Program-made: the position numbers and the translations under genes
NCBI RefSeq assembly: GCF_037893015.1
Contig: NC_133663.1
Span: 221,367,753-221,431,752 of the forward strand
From: Macrotis lagotis
Taxonomy: Eukaryota; Chordata; Mammalia; Peramelemorphia; Peramelidae
Length of the DNA: 64,000 nucleotides
Direction: 5' to 3'
Notes under the pieces: model-generated
The model's database searches: none
Seen by the model: only the letters and a program-made list of their open reading frames with translations
What the model was told of the DNA's origin: nothing
Part shown: positions 44,594 to 55,658 of the stretch, in pieces
Layout of the letters: every line of letters starts with the position of its first letter
Numbering within the stretch: the first letter of the stretch is position 1

Positions 44594-45350
44594 TTGTCAT
44601 TCAATCTTACCAAGGACCAGGACAAATATCTTGTGTGTACTAATTCTACCAACATTACAAATCAATATCCATATATAGAATATGCTAAATTATTATGGCG
44701 GCAAAAGTCATTCCTTCAGTTATTACAGTTCCCCTGTAACTATGTTAATATATCTCAAAGTTCCCAAAATTTCTCGTTGAATTATAATCTCACTTTCCCC
44801 ATGGTAAAGACTTGTACTAAAAAAAGGGAAAAAGGTGCCTGGTATGATACCCTATTTGGTGGGGCTGGAACTGGTTTGTGCTTAGTAAATTCAGTAGATC
44901 TTAAGGCCCTGGCCAGCAGACTGCACAATGCTGTCACTGGATGTTGCTCAGGCTTTAACAATTAATGCTCAATGGTTGCCCATGACAGTCCTACCCCACC
45001 AACTAACACTGGGATATGAAAAGCAATTTTTAACTGTTTTTAATGTTTCTACCTCAGACTCAATGTTCCCTGGAAAACATGTACATGCTGTTGCAAAGAG
45101 AAAAGGCTTAGTGCTTACTAAAATTGGGAGATGCCAAATTATGGGGAAATGCTTTTAGGAACTATCTCCCTAGAGACCATTGGATTGTAACATCTCCTCA
45201 TTGTACTTATACCTCCTGTGTAGGCACCATTACTCATTTCAAAGTCAATACTCCTATGACCATGTGTAATTTTTATGCTATTCCTTTTGTGCTTTATGAG
45301 TACTTTGCATTACCACAAATAATTGGGTAATATATTGATGGTAAGAATAT
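44594..45350 (+). pseudogene. ERV envelope-like remnant
   Basis: 44594-44965 has several N-x-S/T sites (for example NSTNIT, NYVNIS, FSLNYNLT), then a basic KKREKG followed by AGTGL. This fits the surface/transmembrane cleavage site and the hydrophobic start of the transmembrane subunit. A shifted frame (from 44928) carries DVAQALTINAQWLP, and a third runs to about 45330. At least two frameshifts and several stops; no membrane-anchored product possible as it stands. Confidence 0.55.
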
Positions 45351-45392
45351 AACTCATAGTTTAGCTGATTGTATTGTGTGTGTGCAATTCAG

Positions 45393-45515
45393 GAACTGAT
45401 TTATTTCTACCTGCTTTATAATCATTTTATTAAATATACATTTTAGTTTCGTTGATGTGAACAACATATTTTCATTCTGTAGGAGTGAATCAAAACCAAA
45501 CTCATTAATCAAACA
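45393..45515 (+). repeat. ERV 3' LTR stub
   Basis: 'actgatttatttctacctgc' then 'tataatcattttatt' and 'ttagtttcgttg' repeat the last part of the 5' LTR. Upstream LTR sequence is missing and the terminal 60 bases do not match the 5' copy, so the 3' LTR is rearranged or truncated. Confidence 0.45.
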
Positions 45516-46372
45516 ACATCCCCTCCAACACTTATCATTTTCCTTTTCTGTTATTTAAGTCAATCTGATGGGTGATGAGATGATACCTCAGAGTGCTTTA
45601 ATTTGCATTGATGATTTAGAACTTTTTCTTATCACTATAGAAAACTTTAATTTCCACATCCAAAAACTGCCTATTCATGTCTTTTGAAGATTTATCAATT
45701 GGGGAATAGCTTGTATTCTTACAAACTTGGCTCAATTCTCTATATATTTGAGAAATGAGATCTTTATCAGAAGCACTGACTGCAAAAATTGTTTCTCCAT
45801 TGTCTGCTTTACTTCTAATCTTGGTTTCATTAGTTTTGTTTGTGTACAACCTTTTTGATTTAATATAATCAAAATTATTCATTTTTGTGTTTTACAATTT
45901 TACCTATCTCTTGTTTGGTCATAAACTCCTCCCCTCTCCATTTACATATGGGATCACCCCTTCCGTCTAAATCATATATTCATTTTGATCTTATCTTGTA
46001 TCAGATAGTGAGTTCTTATCCCAGAAACTAGAATCTTTGGGTTTATAAAACAATAGATTACTACAGTCATTTACTACTGTGTCTTCTGTACTATTCCACT
46101 GATCCACCATTCTATTTCTTAGGAAGTGCCAAATAGTTTTGGTGACTGCTGTTTTATTACACAGTTTTAGATCTGGTACAGCTACCTTCCTTTGAATTTT
46201 TTCATTAATTACCTTGATATTCTTGATCTTTTGTTCTTTCAGATGAATTTTGTTATAACTTTTTTTAGTTTTATAAAATATATAAATTTTTGGTAGTTTG
46301 ATGGTTATGGCACTGAATAAATAGATTCATTTAGATAGAATTGTCATTTTTATTATATTAGCTTGGCCTACC

Positions 46373-46715
46373 CATGACTCCCCTTCTCATTCTCACAATC
46401 CAGTTATGTCATCTGACTTGTTTCTCACACACAATGCTTTGTCTTCAATCTCTGAACTATATCACATGTTTGCAGTATTTGCTCTTTCCTCACTTCTGCT
46501 TCCTAGAATGTTTTTTCTTTCCAGACCTAACTCAAGTCAGCTACTATGATTTTTCCTGGGATGACCAGGTGACTCTCCCCCTCCAAGATTACTTTGCTTT
46601 TTGTTTTGTGTATTTTTGCATAAAACTATACAGTTTTGTGTCATTACAATAGAAGTTCCTAGAAGGCACTTCCACCCTCACATTCATCTTTGTATTAATA
46701 CAATATCTGACGCAT
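46373..46715 (+). mobile_element. L2-type LINE 3' end
   Basis: C/T-rich with 'cttcctagaatgttttttct', 'ctaactcaagtcagctacta', 'ctccaagattactttgcttt' and 'agaagttcctagaaggcact' in L2 order. Confidence 0.5.
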
Positions 46716-46726
46716 TTTTATTGTTA

Positions 46727-46945
46727 TTTGGTAGCTATAGTACATCCAACTCTTGGAATTTCCTTGGCAAAGATACTGGAGTGATTTGCCTTTTCCTTCT
46801 CCAATTCATACTGCAGGTGTGGGAACTGAGGTAAACAGGATTATGCAACTTACTTAAGGTCACCCAGCTAGTTTAGTGTGGGAAGTCAGATTTGAATTCA
46901 AATCTTTCTCAGACCAGGTATTCTGCATCACTTAGTTGCCCTGTC
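46727..46945 (-). mobile_element. MIR/MAR1-type SINE with RTE-like 3' end
   Basis: 'tccttggcaaagatactgga', 'gtgatttgccttttccttct', 'gcaggtgtgggaactgaggt' and 'atcacttagttgcc' in reverse order. Confidence 0.65.
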
Positions 46946-48436
46946 AAGGTCTGTCATGGGCACTTAAAAATGTTTGCTTATTTATTGCTTGACTTAGAGA
47001 AGATAAAATTTAGGAGACTCATAATAGCTCTCTTGAAGTATTTAAAGGACTTCAGCATAAATGTCTTTAAAGAAGAATTTACCCACAAGCACCTTCCACA
47101 TGCTGGGCACTTTACTAATCTTTGCTGATAAAAAGAAAAACAAAAGTAGTTCCTTACTTGTTCTGCTTGATTCTGTAGGGCAGAAACAGAAGCAATAGGA
47201 AGCAATAGGCAAACTTAGGGAAACAGAAGCAATAGTTAAACTTAGGGAAAATTTCCTAATGAGGGAAGAAGTAGGTCTTTCTCCAAAGCCTGACAATTAG
47301 CTTGATCCCAGATGACCACTGGTGACATGTTTTGGGGGGGATATTTATTTAAGGTATCAGCAGGGCATGACTCACACCGAATTTGCTTCTAACTTTGAGA
47401 ATCTATAATTCTTTACTATAAACAGCTACTTCTTTTCATTTTCATCTTTATAAAGCAAAGCTTTATTTTCTCTACAATCTTTTCTTTGTGCATGATAATG
47501 TATTTTGGCTTTGAATGAACTAATGAAGTATCTTTTGTATGACTAGGTGTACTGAGTTCTTAACTTTCTCCCTGGGAAAAAGGACAATGACCCTTGGGAC
47601 AACAGAATTATTAGGAAGCAAAAGGGAAGCTTCCCATAATAAGATTGGACTTAAAACAAGGAAATACAAGAGCTTATTTTCAGCTCTAAATTTCTTATAG
47701 GGTTATTGTTATTGCATATTTTTAGCGACTGAATATAAACAGTTTTTTAAAACTCCATGACTTTTGGGGATAGAGATCCTGAATTCTCCTTTAGAAATTT
47801 TTAATCATAATCATCATCATATTTAATGTGAATATGAATTGGTCACTTTTTGAAATATTAGTTTTCATACAGAGGAGAAAAATAATCTGAAACAATATAT
47901 AATTCCCCATTAAAATTATTCATATTTTGTTTTGAAGTTGACTAGAAATCAACTTCTAGGGAAGTCAACTTTATGCCTTCCAAAGATGCTGGAGTTAGAA
48001 ATGAGACAACAACCATTGAAAAATTGAAAATTCTTCTATATTTGTTCAATGATTTCCCAGTGCAAATCCAAAAATTTGCATTTAGTGCTCAAAATAAATA
48101 GACAATAGGATATTATCAATCCTTAATAGGTGCTTAATAATTTTTTTTAATGTTTAATCTGAAAAACAGAAGATTTCAGGAGCACATGATTGCTATCTTC
48201 AAATATTTTAATGTAAGGTACACTGCTTCTTTCCCCTCCAAACTTCCTTCTTTTCCTCTTCCCTTCCCTTCCTTTCTCTACTGTTCTTTAAAATCAGGTC
48301 TCCCCATCTCCCCCAGGCTAGAAGTACTCAGAAGGGATTTACAGATGCAATCTCATGCTGATAAAGAGGGGAGTTTGACCTGCCTCATTTCTGACCTGAG
48401 ATGGTTTTCCTCTTCTTAGGTAACCTAGTGGCCCCA
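46946..48436. other. Intergenic, no recognised feature
   Basis: No gene. A tandem echo of 'gaagcaatagg' and 'aaacttagggaaa' occurs at about 47185-47250. 48220-48300 is pyrimidine-rich. Confidence 0.45.
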
Positions 48437-48568
48437 TTTTTTTCAGGGTTTCACTGTATTGATGTCAAACTTATGAAGGATATTCATTCTGTATAGCCCA
48501 CTCTCAAACTTAAGATATCCCTTTGTTTCAGGTAGCTGCAATTATAGCCATGCATCATCATGCTTGGC
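48437..48568 (-). pseudogene. 7SL RNA retropseudogene, truncated
   Basis: On the - strand it starts at 'gccaagcatgatgatgcatg', continues 'gctataattgcagctacctg', then 'cttaagtttgag', 'gggctat' and 'catcaatacagtgaaaccct', and ends in seven A. This follows, in order, about the first 130-150 bases of signal recognition particle RNA, including the part after the Alu domain, so it is not a B1/Alu-type SINE. Roughly two thirds of bases match by eye from memory of 7SL. The A tail marks reverse transcription. Confidence 0.6.
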
Positions 48569-48728
48569 TCTTTTCATATAGCACCTTTAATAATGAAAAC
48601 AGAAAAGTGGTTCTTTTCCAATGTCAAAGAATATATGATATTGTCACTGTTATGTGTTAACTTTTTTATTTCTAAGTAGAAAAAGAACTTTATTTCAGTG
48701 TATCCTGATAAAAATATATGTATAATGA

Positions 48729-48841
48729 ATCTCTCTCCCTCTCTCCTTCTCTGTCTGTCTCTGTCTCTCTCTCTCTGTCTCTGTCTATTTCTCTCTTTCT
48801 CTCTCTCTGTCTCTCCCTCTTTCTCTATATCCATCTATGTA

Positions 48842-48895
<54 letters not shown>
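48729..48895. repeat. (CT)n/(CTGT)n microsatellite
   Basis: Long pyrimidine array ending in about 20 CT units. It opens Ser/Leu frames on + and Arg/Glu frames on -, all artefacts. Confidence 0.95.
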
Positions 48896-48899
<4 letters not shown>

Positions 48900-51800
48900 A
48901 GTGATACCTCACTGATGTGGGAAGAGTTTAATGTTATAGAGGCAGAGAAAACATTTTTCTTTATTAAAAAGTTGAGAAATGCAAATATGGAACCCAAAAA
49001 GAGAGCACATGTTAAAAATTCTAGATTATTTCCACATTACAAAATGTGATGGTATGTCAGCCACTTTGCATGTGACTGCTTTATAACTAAAGAGAGTAAA
49101 AGTAAGGAAAGTGAGAAATCAGTTTGTTTGAAAAATGGTTGTCCGTTTGATAAGAAAAAAATTGGGGGGAGAGAAGCTGTTGACTATGGGAGCAAGGAAG
49201 TTCTCATTTAAAACTGCAATAACTACAATGAAAGAATGATAGAGGTGGAAGAAGAGGGAGGAAAGAAAGAACAAGGGAAGAAGGGGAATGGGAGCTGAAA
49301 AGATGCTACTTTGGAACAGAGGTGGTTGGAAGAGCTCAATTGAGAAAAGACTTCAATTGAGTGATCTCTGATTGGTTGGAAAGAATTTATTTCATTGGCT
49401 AGGAACTCCATGGATACTATTACCCTTTGTGCAACTAGAGATATAGAAAGATGAAGTTTTTCCTACTTCCACTTCTGGCTTCAGACGGAAAAGGAAAAGA
49501 GGTGGGAGAATGGCAATTGTGTAGTATCCTCTTGAGTTGTCTTTTAAATCTGAGCTGTGTTGCTACAAGCTCTGTTCTGAAATGACAGATCAGCATGCTA
49601 ATGAATGAAAAATTAACCAGGCTGGTCTGTATAATCCAGAGATAGATACCCAGTTTGATAAGCTTGGTTGTTCTCTGTTTATATTTAGAGCTAATAGTTT
49701 CTAAACACCTTTTTAAAGATAATTAATTAAAATGGTTTCAAAAGTTAAAATAGAGAAAAGGATTTCTCCAGTTGAAGAGTGGTGAGTTTCAACAGAAATG
49801 TAGTGAGCAGAGAAGCAGTTTTGTGAGATGTAGATATTGTTGAATGGACCAATATGATTGAAACCTTTGTTCTAGAGTTATGAGTTTTAAACATTTGGGT
49901 TTTCTTCCCTCATATGTTTCCGTGCTTTATTCCCATAAATGTATGCCTATTCTTTACCATAATGCATTCATTTAATGTAAATTTGGATATTTATGATATA
50001 TTTTATTTATATGTATGTTTTAATATATTAATATCTAGAATATTTCTTCTGCCTTATCATTAAGTAAATGATTATGTTTAAGATCCAATGGTGTTTTATT
50101 GTGAGTCATTGGTTGTATTGATAGCAAACATACTGGATGGATGAACAAGCTAGAACATAGGGAACATATTTCCCTCTCAACAAGGTTACCGCTAGGACCC
50201 AGAGAGTTTTAACTGTGGTGCTGTTCTCTGGGAATTTAGACCTGCTAATAAAAGGGTAGACAGGAGGAGTAAGACAAATCCAAAGGGAAGTGTGGTATGA
50301 TACACTCCTAAGTTAGACCCTTAATCTCATAAGATAGAGTGTTACATTCTGTGGAGGCACTGGAATAGACAAAATATCACCACCGATCTCATTAATGTCA
50401 TATGAAATATTGTGATTATCAGTAGAGAAAGAATGAGGTGCTTTGTGAACCAGGAACTAATCTTGGTTTACAAGACTTTTAGACATCCTGGACTAAGGCC
50501 TATTTCCCCTTCTTTATGATTGATTTTAAACATCCTCAGCAATCCCTGAAACCCAGATCAGCTGGCAGAAGTGAGTCTAAGCCCCATCCAATGGAACAGG
50601 GGGTTAGAGAGGCAGATTACACTAGTGGATCTAGGATACACCAGAAAGTGATTTCCACTTTATTGGGATAGCTGCCCTCTCTTCCAGAGTCATTCAGGCC
50701 TTTGCTCCATCTGGCTGGTGATATGCCACCTCTCATACCATCTCCCAACCTCTACAAGGAAGATTTGCTCTGTGTCCTCACACTCCATTATAGCCTATGT
50801 GAGATTCACTGGGTTTCATGGGCTTACTGTAGCAGCAATAAATATAGTCTATAGTTAAATCAAATTGTGAACATATTGTTTGAGGAAACATTAGCATAAC
50901 ATGAGTCAAACTGGTTAAATGAATCACACATCCCCATGGTTTCCATTTTTATTTTCTTATTTGGACCCTTTCTTCTCTCACTGAGGCTCCAGCTTTCAAT
51001 TCCCATTCCCCCAGATTGGCTTTTTTCCTTTGGGAAGAAATTCTGTTCCCAAGTCACTGAGTGCCTGGTTATTTTTAATTACCCTCCTGCAATTCATCTA
51101 AGTGGGAGGAAATCAGAAGGATGGGGAATTATAATGTCAATGTCATCTATTCTCACTGATTCAATGAAGGCTCTTAATTCTCCAGGTCATTTATGAATTG
51201 AATCTATTTCTTTCCCAATCCACCATTCTTCCAAAATCCTGTAATTTCTGCCTATGTTTTATATTGTTGGTTGTCTTCCCGTCTCATTACTTTCTCTGCA
51301 GGTACCAAGGGGGTAAAGCTATCACCTCCACTTGACCTCCAACTACACTCAGCAATGCTTCCAATGGAAGTAGCCCAAGATTGTGAGTGAAAATGGAATA
51401 CTCTCTGCCTGGCTCTTGTAGCTATTATTGAATGGAATAACCCCCATAGAGAGTGGATTTACTATCCTCACCACCACTTGTACCCACCATTGATCAGTTG
51501 CTATTTAGGTAAGCCCAAGAGCCCCAGAAAAGGATCACCTACACATCAACCCAAAGGACCTGCTTCCAGTCCAGTCTGGGCATCATCATTAAGGAGAGTA
51601 AGAAACCTATAAGGAGAAATAGCCAAGTGTCTTAAGCCCAAGAGACCTGGAATCAGGAGCATGCCCCAAACTACCCTCCCTTCTAGCCTGACCCCCACAG
51701 CCATCATCCAAGGAATTATAGAGCAAATTGGGAGCTCAGAATAACATCTGCAGCAAGAATAGCTACTGAATGTCTAGAAAAGAAGTTCTCACAACCAAAG

Positions 51801-51930
51801 TCTTTGAAGTTGTTTAATAGTTCAACATCAGAAATTACTATGATTTTATGATTAGAAGTAACACTTAAAGGAGATCATCCATTTGGTTATTTTACCTTAA
51901 GGACCTGCAGCTGCAACATTCTGTATGTAA
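48896..51930. other. Unassigned 3-kb block
   Basis: The longest stretch without a recognised repeat or gene. 50140-50870 contains 'tgctaataaaagggtagaca' and 'gcagcaataaatatagtcta' and could be an unrecognised LTR. Open frames reach only 86 codons and show no family resemblance. Confidence 0.4.
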
Positions 51931-51934
51931 TGTC

Positions 51935-52050
51935 TCCTCCATTAGAATGTGAGCACTTTGATGATAGAGTCTGTCTTGCTTATCTATTTGTATTTCCAAG
52001 GCTTAGAAGAGTACTTTGTAAAAAGTTAAATATTTGTTATTCATTCATTC
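51935..52050 (+). repeat. L2-type LINE tail
   Basis: 'ctccattagaatgtgagcac', 'tgatgatagagtctgtcttg' and 'gtatttccaaggcttagaag' in L2 order. Confidence 0.55.
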
Positions 52051-52287
52051 ATTCCTGGCTTTGAAGAGGACATTAATACATATAATTCATTAAAATGTAG
52101 ATATGGCTAACTACCCAAAAATAGCATTGATTGTGTCTTGAGAAGTCAGTATAAGCTATAATCAACAGTAAAATCAAGAGATGTTTATTAGATAAATATT
52201 TCAATAAAGATGTATTATTAATTTTAGAAGCTGAAGGCAGAAAGAAGAAAATAGGGATGAAAGGGAAGAAATAAGAAAAACATGTTT

Positions 52288-52480
52288 TGTTGTTTTAGTC
52301 AAGTTCTCCTCTTCATGACCCCATGTGGAGTTTTCTTGGTAAAAATACTACAGTAGCCATTTATTTTTCCAGCTCATTTTATAGATAGGAAAATTGAGAC
52401 AAACAGTGTTAAGTCACAGAGTCACACAGCTAGTAAGTGTCTTCCTGATTCCAGGCCTGGCTCTCTCTTATCTATCCAGA
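52288..52480 (-). mobile_element. MIR/MAR1-type SINE with RTE-like 3' end
   Basis: 'ttcatgaccccatgtggagt', 'tataga'-type middle, 'cacagagtcacacagctagt' and 'cttcctgattccaggcctgg' in reverse order. Confidence 0.6.
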
Positions 52481-52576
52481 AAAATCTTAGAAGTTCATGA
52501 AGGAGAGAATAGCAGAGAACCTAGACCCAGGAGAAGAGATATCAGATTATGTGTGAAAGACTGAATAATATTAATT

Positions 52577-53060
52577 TAATAATAATACTCATTTTATTTC
52601 TATTGTGTTTAGCACTTTTATATAAGGAATGTTCACCAACAATTTCTTATTCAATTTTCACTTCTTATTCAATTTGCACATTGACAGAGCAGTTATTACC
52701 ACTATCTTATAGATGATGACACCAACAAAATGAAAGGATAATTTTTATTGTTGTCATCAAGCAAGCAAAGGGCAGAATTTGGACTTAGGGAAAAGGAAGA
52801 GAGAAGCTAATACAAACATTTATATTGTACCTATAAAGGACCAGATACTAAATTAAGCACTTTTAAAATATCATCCAATTTGTTTCTCTCAACAACCCTG
52901 GAAACTATTACTATAACCATTTTGTAGTTAAGAAAATTGTGGTAGAGATTAAGTCATTTGTCAAGGATGACACAATTTGCAAGTATCTGAAACTAGATTT
53001 GAACTTGGGTCTTTCTGACTCCAGGCCCAGTTTTCTATCCACTGTGATACCTTAGGTGCA
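52577..53060 (-). repeat. Two MAR1-like SINEs
   Basis: 52577-52790 ('gtgtttagcacttttatata', 'ttaccactatcttatagatg') and 52815-53055 ('acaaacatttatattgtacc', 'caacaaccctggaaactatt', 'tttgaacttgggtctttctg', 'ctatccactgtgatacc'). Both - strand. Confidence 0.55.
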
Positions 53061-53794
53061 GTTTGCTGACTCAGACAAATGTTGAATCCTCCTGACTCCT
53101 ACAATATATATGACATTTATTTATTGAAATATTCTTACAAATATTCATATTGAAGATGGAAGTGTATATTTCTTTTAATATACTTACTAAACTTGGATTA
53201 AATACAACTAGTGCAAAATAATACTCATTTTACTTCTATTGTCCTTTGCAGTTTTATACAGAGTCTGGGGTAGAATTTGCACTCAGGGCTTCCTTAATTT
53301 CAGAATCAGTGTTGTAGCCTCTGTTCCACTTTCTTCCTCCCCTTCTACCTCCCCAGTATAACCTGCCTTCCTCAAAACTGTCACTAACTGAATTTCTGGC
53401 AAGCTACAGGGGCTTGGGATTATCAGGTCAATCTTGACCAGCGGACATTGGGGTACCAAACTTTGAAGACAGTCTGATTTCAAGATAATTTCTTGTCTCA
53501 GACAATATAGCCTTGCTTTGGTCTGAATAGCACTGAGGAGGAAGAAGGGAGGTACAAAGTGCCAGAGTTTTCCAGTTGGTCTGAGAGAGTATGGTCCTTC
53601 TAGCTGGGCTGGGGATATTTACATCTACTGATGCTGCTGACTGGACTGAGGCAGGAGGGAACTGCTCCTTGGACATTCTCAGATGAGCCCAGTCCACATC
53701 CTAAAGGCCTCCAGTTCCATTACAGCTTGAAAATTACTACTGGAATCTCTTCCTGTTCAAGTGATATCAACTACAGGAGGGGAGTGGGGAAAGG
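53061..53794. other. Intergenic, no recognised feature
   Basis: Contains overlapping open frames of up to 89 codons on the two strands with no recognisable domain or splice context. Confidence 0.45.
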
Positions 53795-54060
53795 GAAGAG
53801 AATAAGCATTTTACTACCTAAAGTGTGCCAAACACTATGCTAATCACTTTTTTACAAATATAAATATTATTTCATTTGGTCCTCACAATGGCACTATGAA
53901 GGAGTTGCTATCATTTATCCGCATTTTACAGATGAGGAAAACAAGGCAGACAGAGATTAGATGACTTACCCAGAGTCATATTGCTAGTAAGTGTTTAGGT
54001 TGGATTTGAACTCAGATCTTCCTGACTCCTGATTCTTCAGTCTAACTAATTATCCTGTTG
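53795..54060 (-). repeat. MAR1-like SINE
   Basis: 'gtgtgccaaacactatgcta', 'atttcatttggtcctcacaa', 'acagatgaggaaaacaaggc' and 'ggatttgaactcagatcttc' in order; - strand. Confidence 0.65.
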
Positions 54061-54394
54061 AGTGTTGCTCTGCATTGGTCAACTAGTCAAAATAATAATA
54101 GCTGGCATGTATAGTTTTCCCATTAGCTGCTTGGATCTTGCTAAGTCTTTGATTATGGGCACATTTTATTCCACATTAGGGAAAGTGCTTATTTAGGTTC
54201 ACAAAAGGAGATGGGAATGGGAGGGGAGGGTAAACAAGATCCAATTGGATGACTTTCACTTGATAGGTCATTGATAGTTAAAGAGCATTTATTAGAGACT
54301 TGCAATATGTCAGATTGTATCATCCTCAAAGTGGACACCTGGGTTGTTTCACACAATAAGGAGGGTTCAATGACTATGTAGAAAAGGGCTAGGT

Positions 54395-54543
54395 GGGGGT
54401 AGCTAGGTGGCACAGTGGATAAAGCACCGGCCGTGGAGTCAGGAGTACCTGGGTTCAAATCTGGGCTCAGACACTTAATAATTACCTAGCCTTGGGCAAG
54501 CCACTTAACCCCCATTTGCCTTGCAAAAAAACTAAAAAAAAAA
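54395..54543 (+). mobile_element. Young tRNA-headed marsupial SINE
   Basis: 'ggggtagctaggtggcacag', 'gtcaggagtacctgggttca', 'aattacctagccttgggcaa' and an A tail. Flanked by 'aaaagggctaggtg' and 'aaaatgggccaggtg', a 14-15 bp target duplication. Confidence 0.85.
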
Positions 54544-54785
54544 TGGGCCAGGTGATTTACAAAGAGAAGAATGGAGCCCTCCCTCAGGGGCAACTCATTG
54601 GTATCCCACCTCTGATATTCCTAGTAGATCAAGAACCAACCTCAGAGCCAGGAAGACCCAGGTTCAAGTTCTGTTTTTGACAGTAGGGACTCTAAGTCAC
54701 TTAGCTAACCTTGTTGACAAAACTTGTTTCATGAAAAGATCATATAGATTTAGAGCTAGAAGAAGCTTAAAGGTCATCTAGTTTA

Positions 54786-55012
54786 GGGTTGAATAAGTGA
54801 ATTGTGTTTGACTCTTGGTTACCCCATTTGGGACTTTTTTTTGGCAAAGATACTAGAGTGATTTGCCATTTCCTTCTTTAGCTCATTTTACAGAAGAGAT
54901 TGAGGTGAACAGCGTTAAGTGACTTGTCCAGGGACAAACAGCCAGCACTTGTTGGAGACTGGATTTGAACTCAGATACTTCACTCTATTCACTGTTTTGC
55001 TTAGCTATGTAC
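54786..55012 (-). mobile_element. MIR/MAR1-type SINE with RTE-like 3' end
   Basis: 'tgtttgactcttggttaccc', 'ggcaaagatactagagtgat', 'gtgacttgtccagggacaaa' and 'actggatttgaactcagata' in reverse order. Confidence 0.65.
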
Positions 55013-55114
55013 TGATCTGCATTAGTCGATAATAGCTAACATATATAGAGTTTTAAATTGCAAAGGAAATATATTTTGTATGATTCCATTTGTATAATGG
55101 GAATTATATTTCCA

Positions 55115-55270
55115 ATCCAATAAATATTTATTAAGTGCCTATAGTTCTGGCCCTATTTCAATCTAATGGGGGAGTCAACACACAAAAAGAGGCAGGAAAA
55201 AAAGGGAGGAGATTGGGAGGGAGGACACAAAGGGAATATCCTTTGTAGAAGTATCTCATTCCTTTGAGTT
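55115..55270 (+). repeat. Old interspersed repeat, start segment
   Basis: 'aataaatatttattaagtgc' and 'tcaatctaatgggggagtca', same family as 25893. Confidence 0.45.
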
Positions 55271-55431
55271 GAAAGCAGTCAGAGCAGCAGATTCAGAGAA
55301 GAAAAAGCCCCCAAATCAGTTTCTGCCTGTATAAAAGAAGACATTGCTTTCTCAGTGGGTAGGGGAAAGGGTAGAGGAGGGAAAGAATTTGGAACTGAAA
55401 AATTAAAATATAATTGAAATTTTATTTTTTA

Positions 55432-55600
55432 AAGAAAGATTTTATTTATTTTGAATTTTACAATTTTTCCACTAATCTTGCTTCCTCCTCCCAACCCCCA
55501 CAGAAGGCAGTCTGTTAGTCTTTACTTTTTTCCATGTATACATTGATCTAAGTTGAATGTGATGAGAGAGAAATCATATCCTTAAGGAAAAAATAAAGTA
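55432..55600 (-). mobile_element. L1 3' UTR, 5'-truncated
   Basis: 'agattttatttattttgaat', 'tttttccatgtatacattga' and 'gatgagagagaaatcatatc' correspond closely to the L1 3' UTR at 29660-29830. Confidence 0.8.
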
Positions 55601-55604
55601 TAAT

Positions 55605-55606
55605 AT

Positions 55607-55655
<49 letters not shown>
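55605..55655. repeat. (TA)n microsatellite
   Basis: About 25 TA units between the L1 3' UTR and the pogo-like element. Confidence 0.95.

Positions 55656-55658
<3 letters not shown>

Larger units (their letters stand above)
42714..45515 (+). mobile_element. Endogenous retrovirus, internally deleted, nested in L1
   Basis: Begins TGTATGG and ends AAACA, flanked by the 5-bp duplication 'acatc' (42709-42713 and 45516-45520) that also rejoins the interrupted L1. Layout: a 5' LTR of roughly 1 kb with two SINEs inside, a gag/protease-like remnant (43835-44551), an envelope-like remnant (44594-45350), and a stub of 3' LTR (about 45393-45515). No reverse transcriptase or integrase sequence is seen. 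All frames are broken, so it is a fossil. Retroviral class is not decided; the envelope has the gammaretrovirus-like layout of a basic cleavage site followed by a glycine-rich stretch. Confidence 0.65.
41915..46372 (-). mobile_element. Older L1, 5'-truncated, split by an ERV
   Basis: Two pieces of one - strand L1: 41915-42713 (3' UTR and ORF2 C-terminal part, e.g. 'caactcccccaacagtgaat') and 45516-46372 (ORF2 upstream part: 'cctccaacacttatcatttt', 'attccactgatccaccattc', to 'ggcctacccatgac'). The pieces join exactly after removal of the retrovirus at 42714-45515. Truncation at 46372 corresponds to about 31400 in the full-length copy. Heavily mutated. Confidence 0.8.

Noticed and set aside
48437..48568. 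B1/Alu-like SINE
   Set aside because: The sequence continues into 7SL positions past the Alu domain that B1 and Alu lack, so a truncated 7SL pseudogene fits better.
48574..49049. Ser/Leu-rich and Arg/Glu-rich frames on both strands
   Set aside because: They are read out of the (CT)n array and its flanks.
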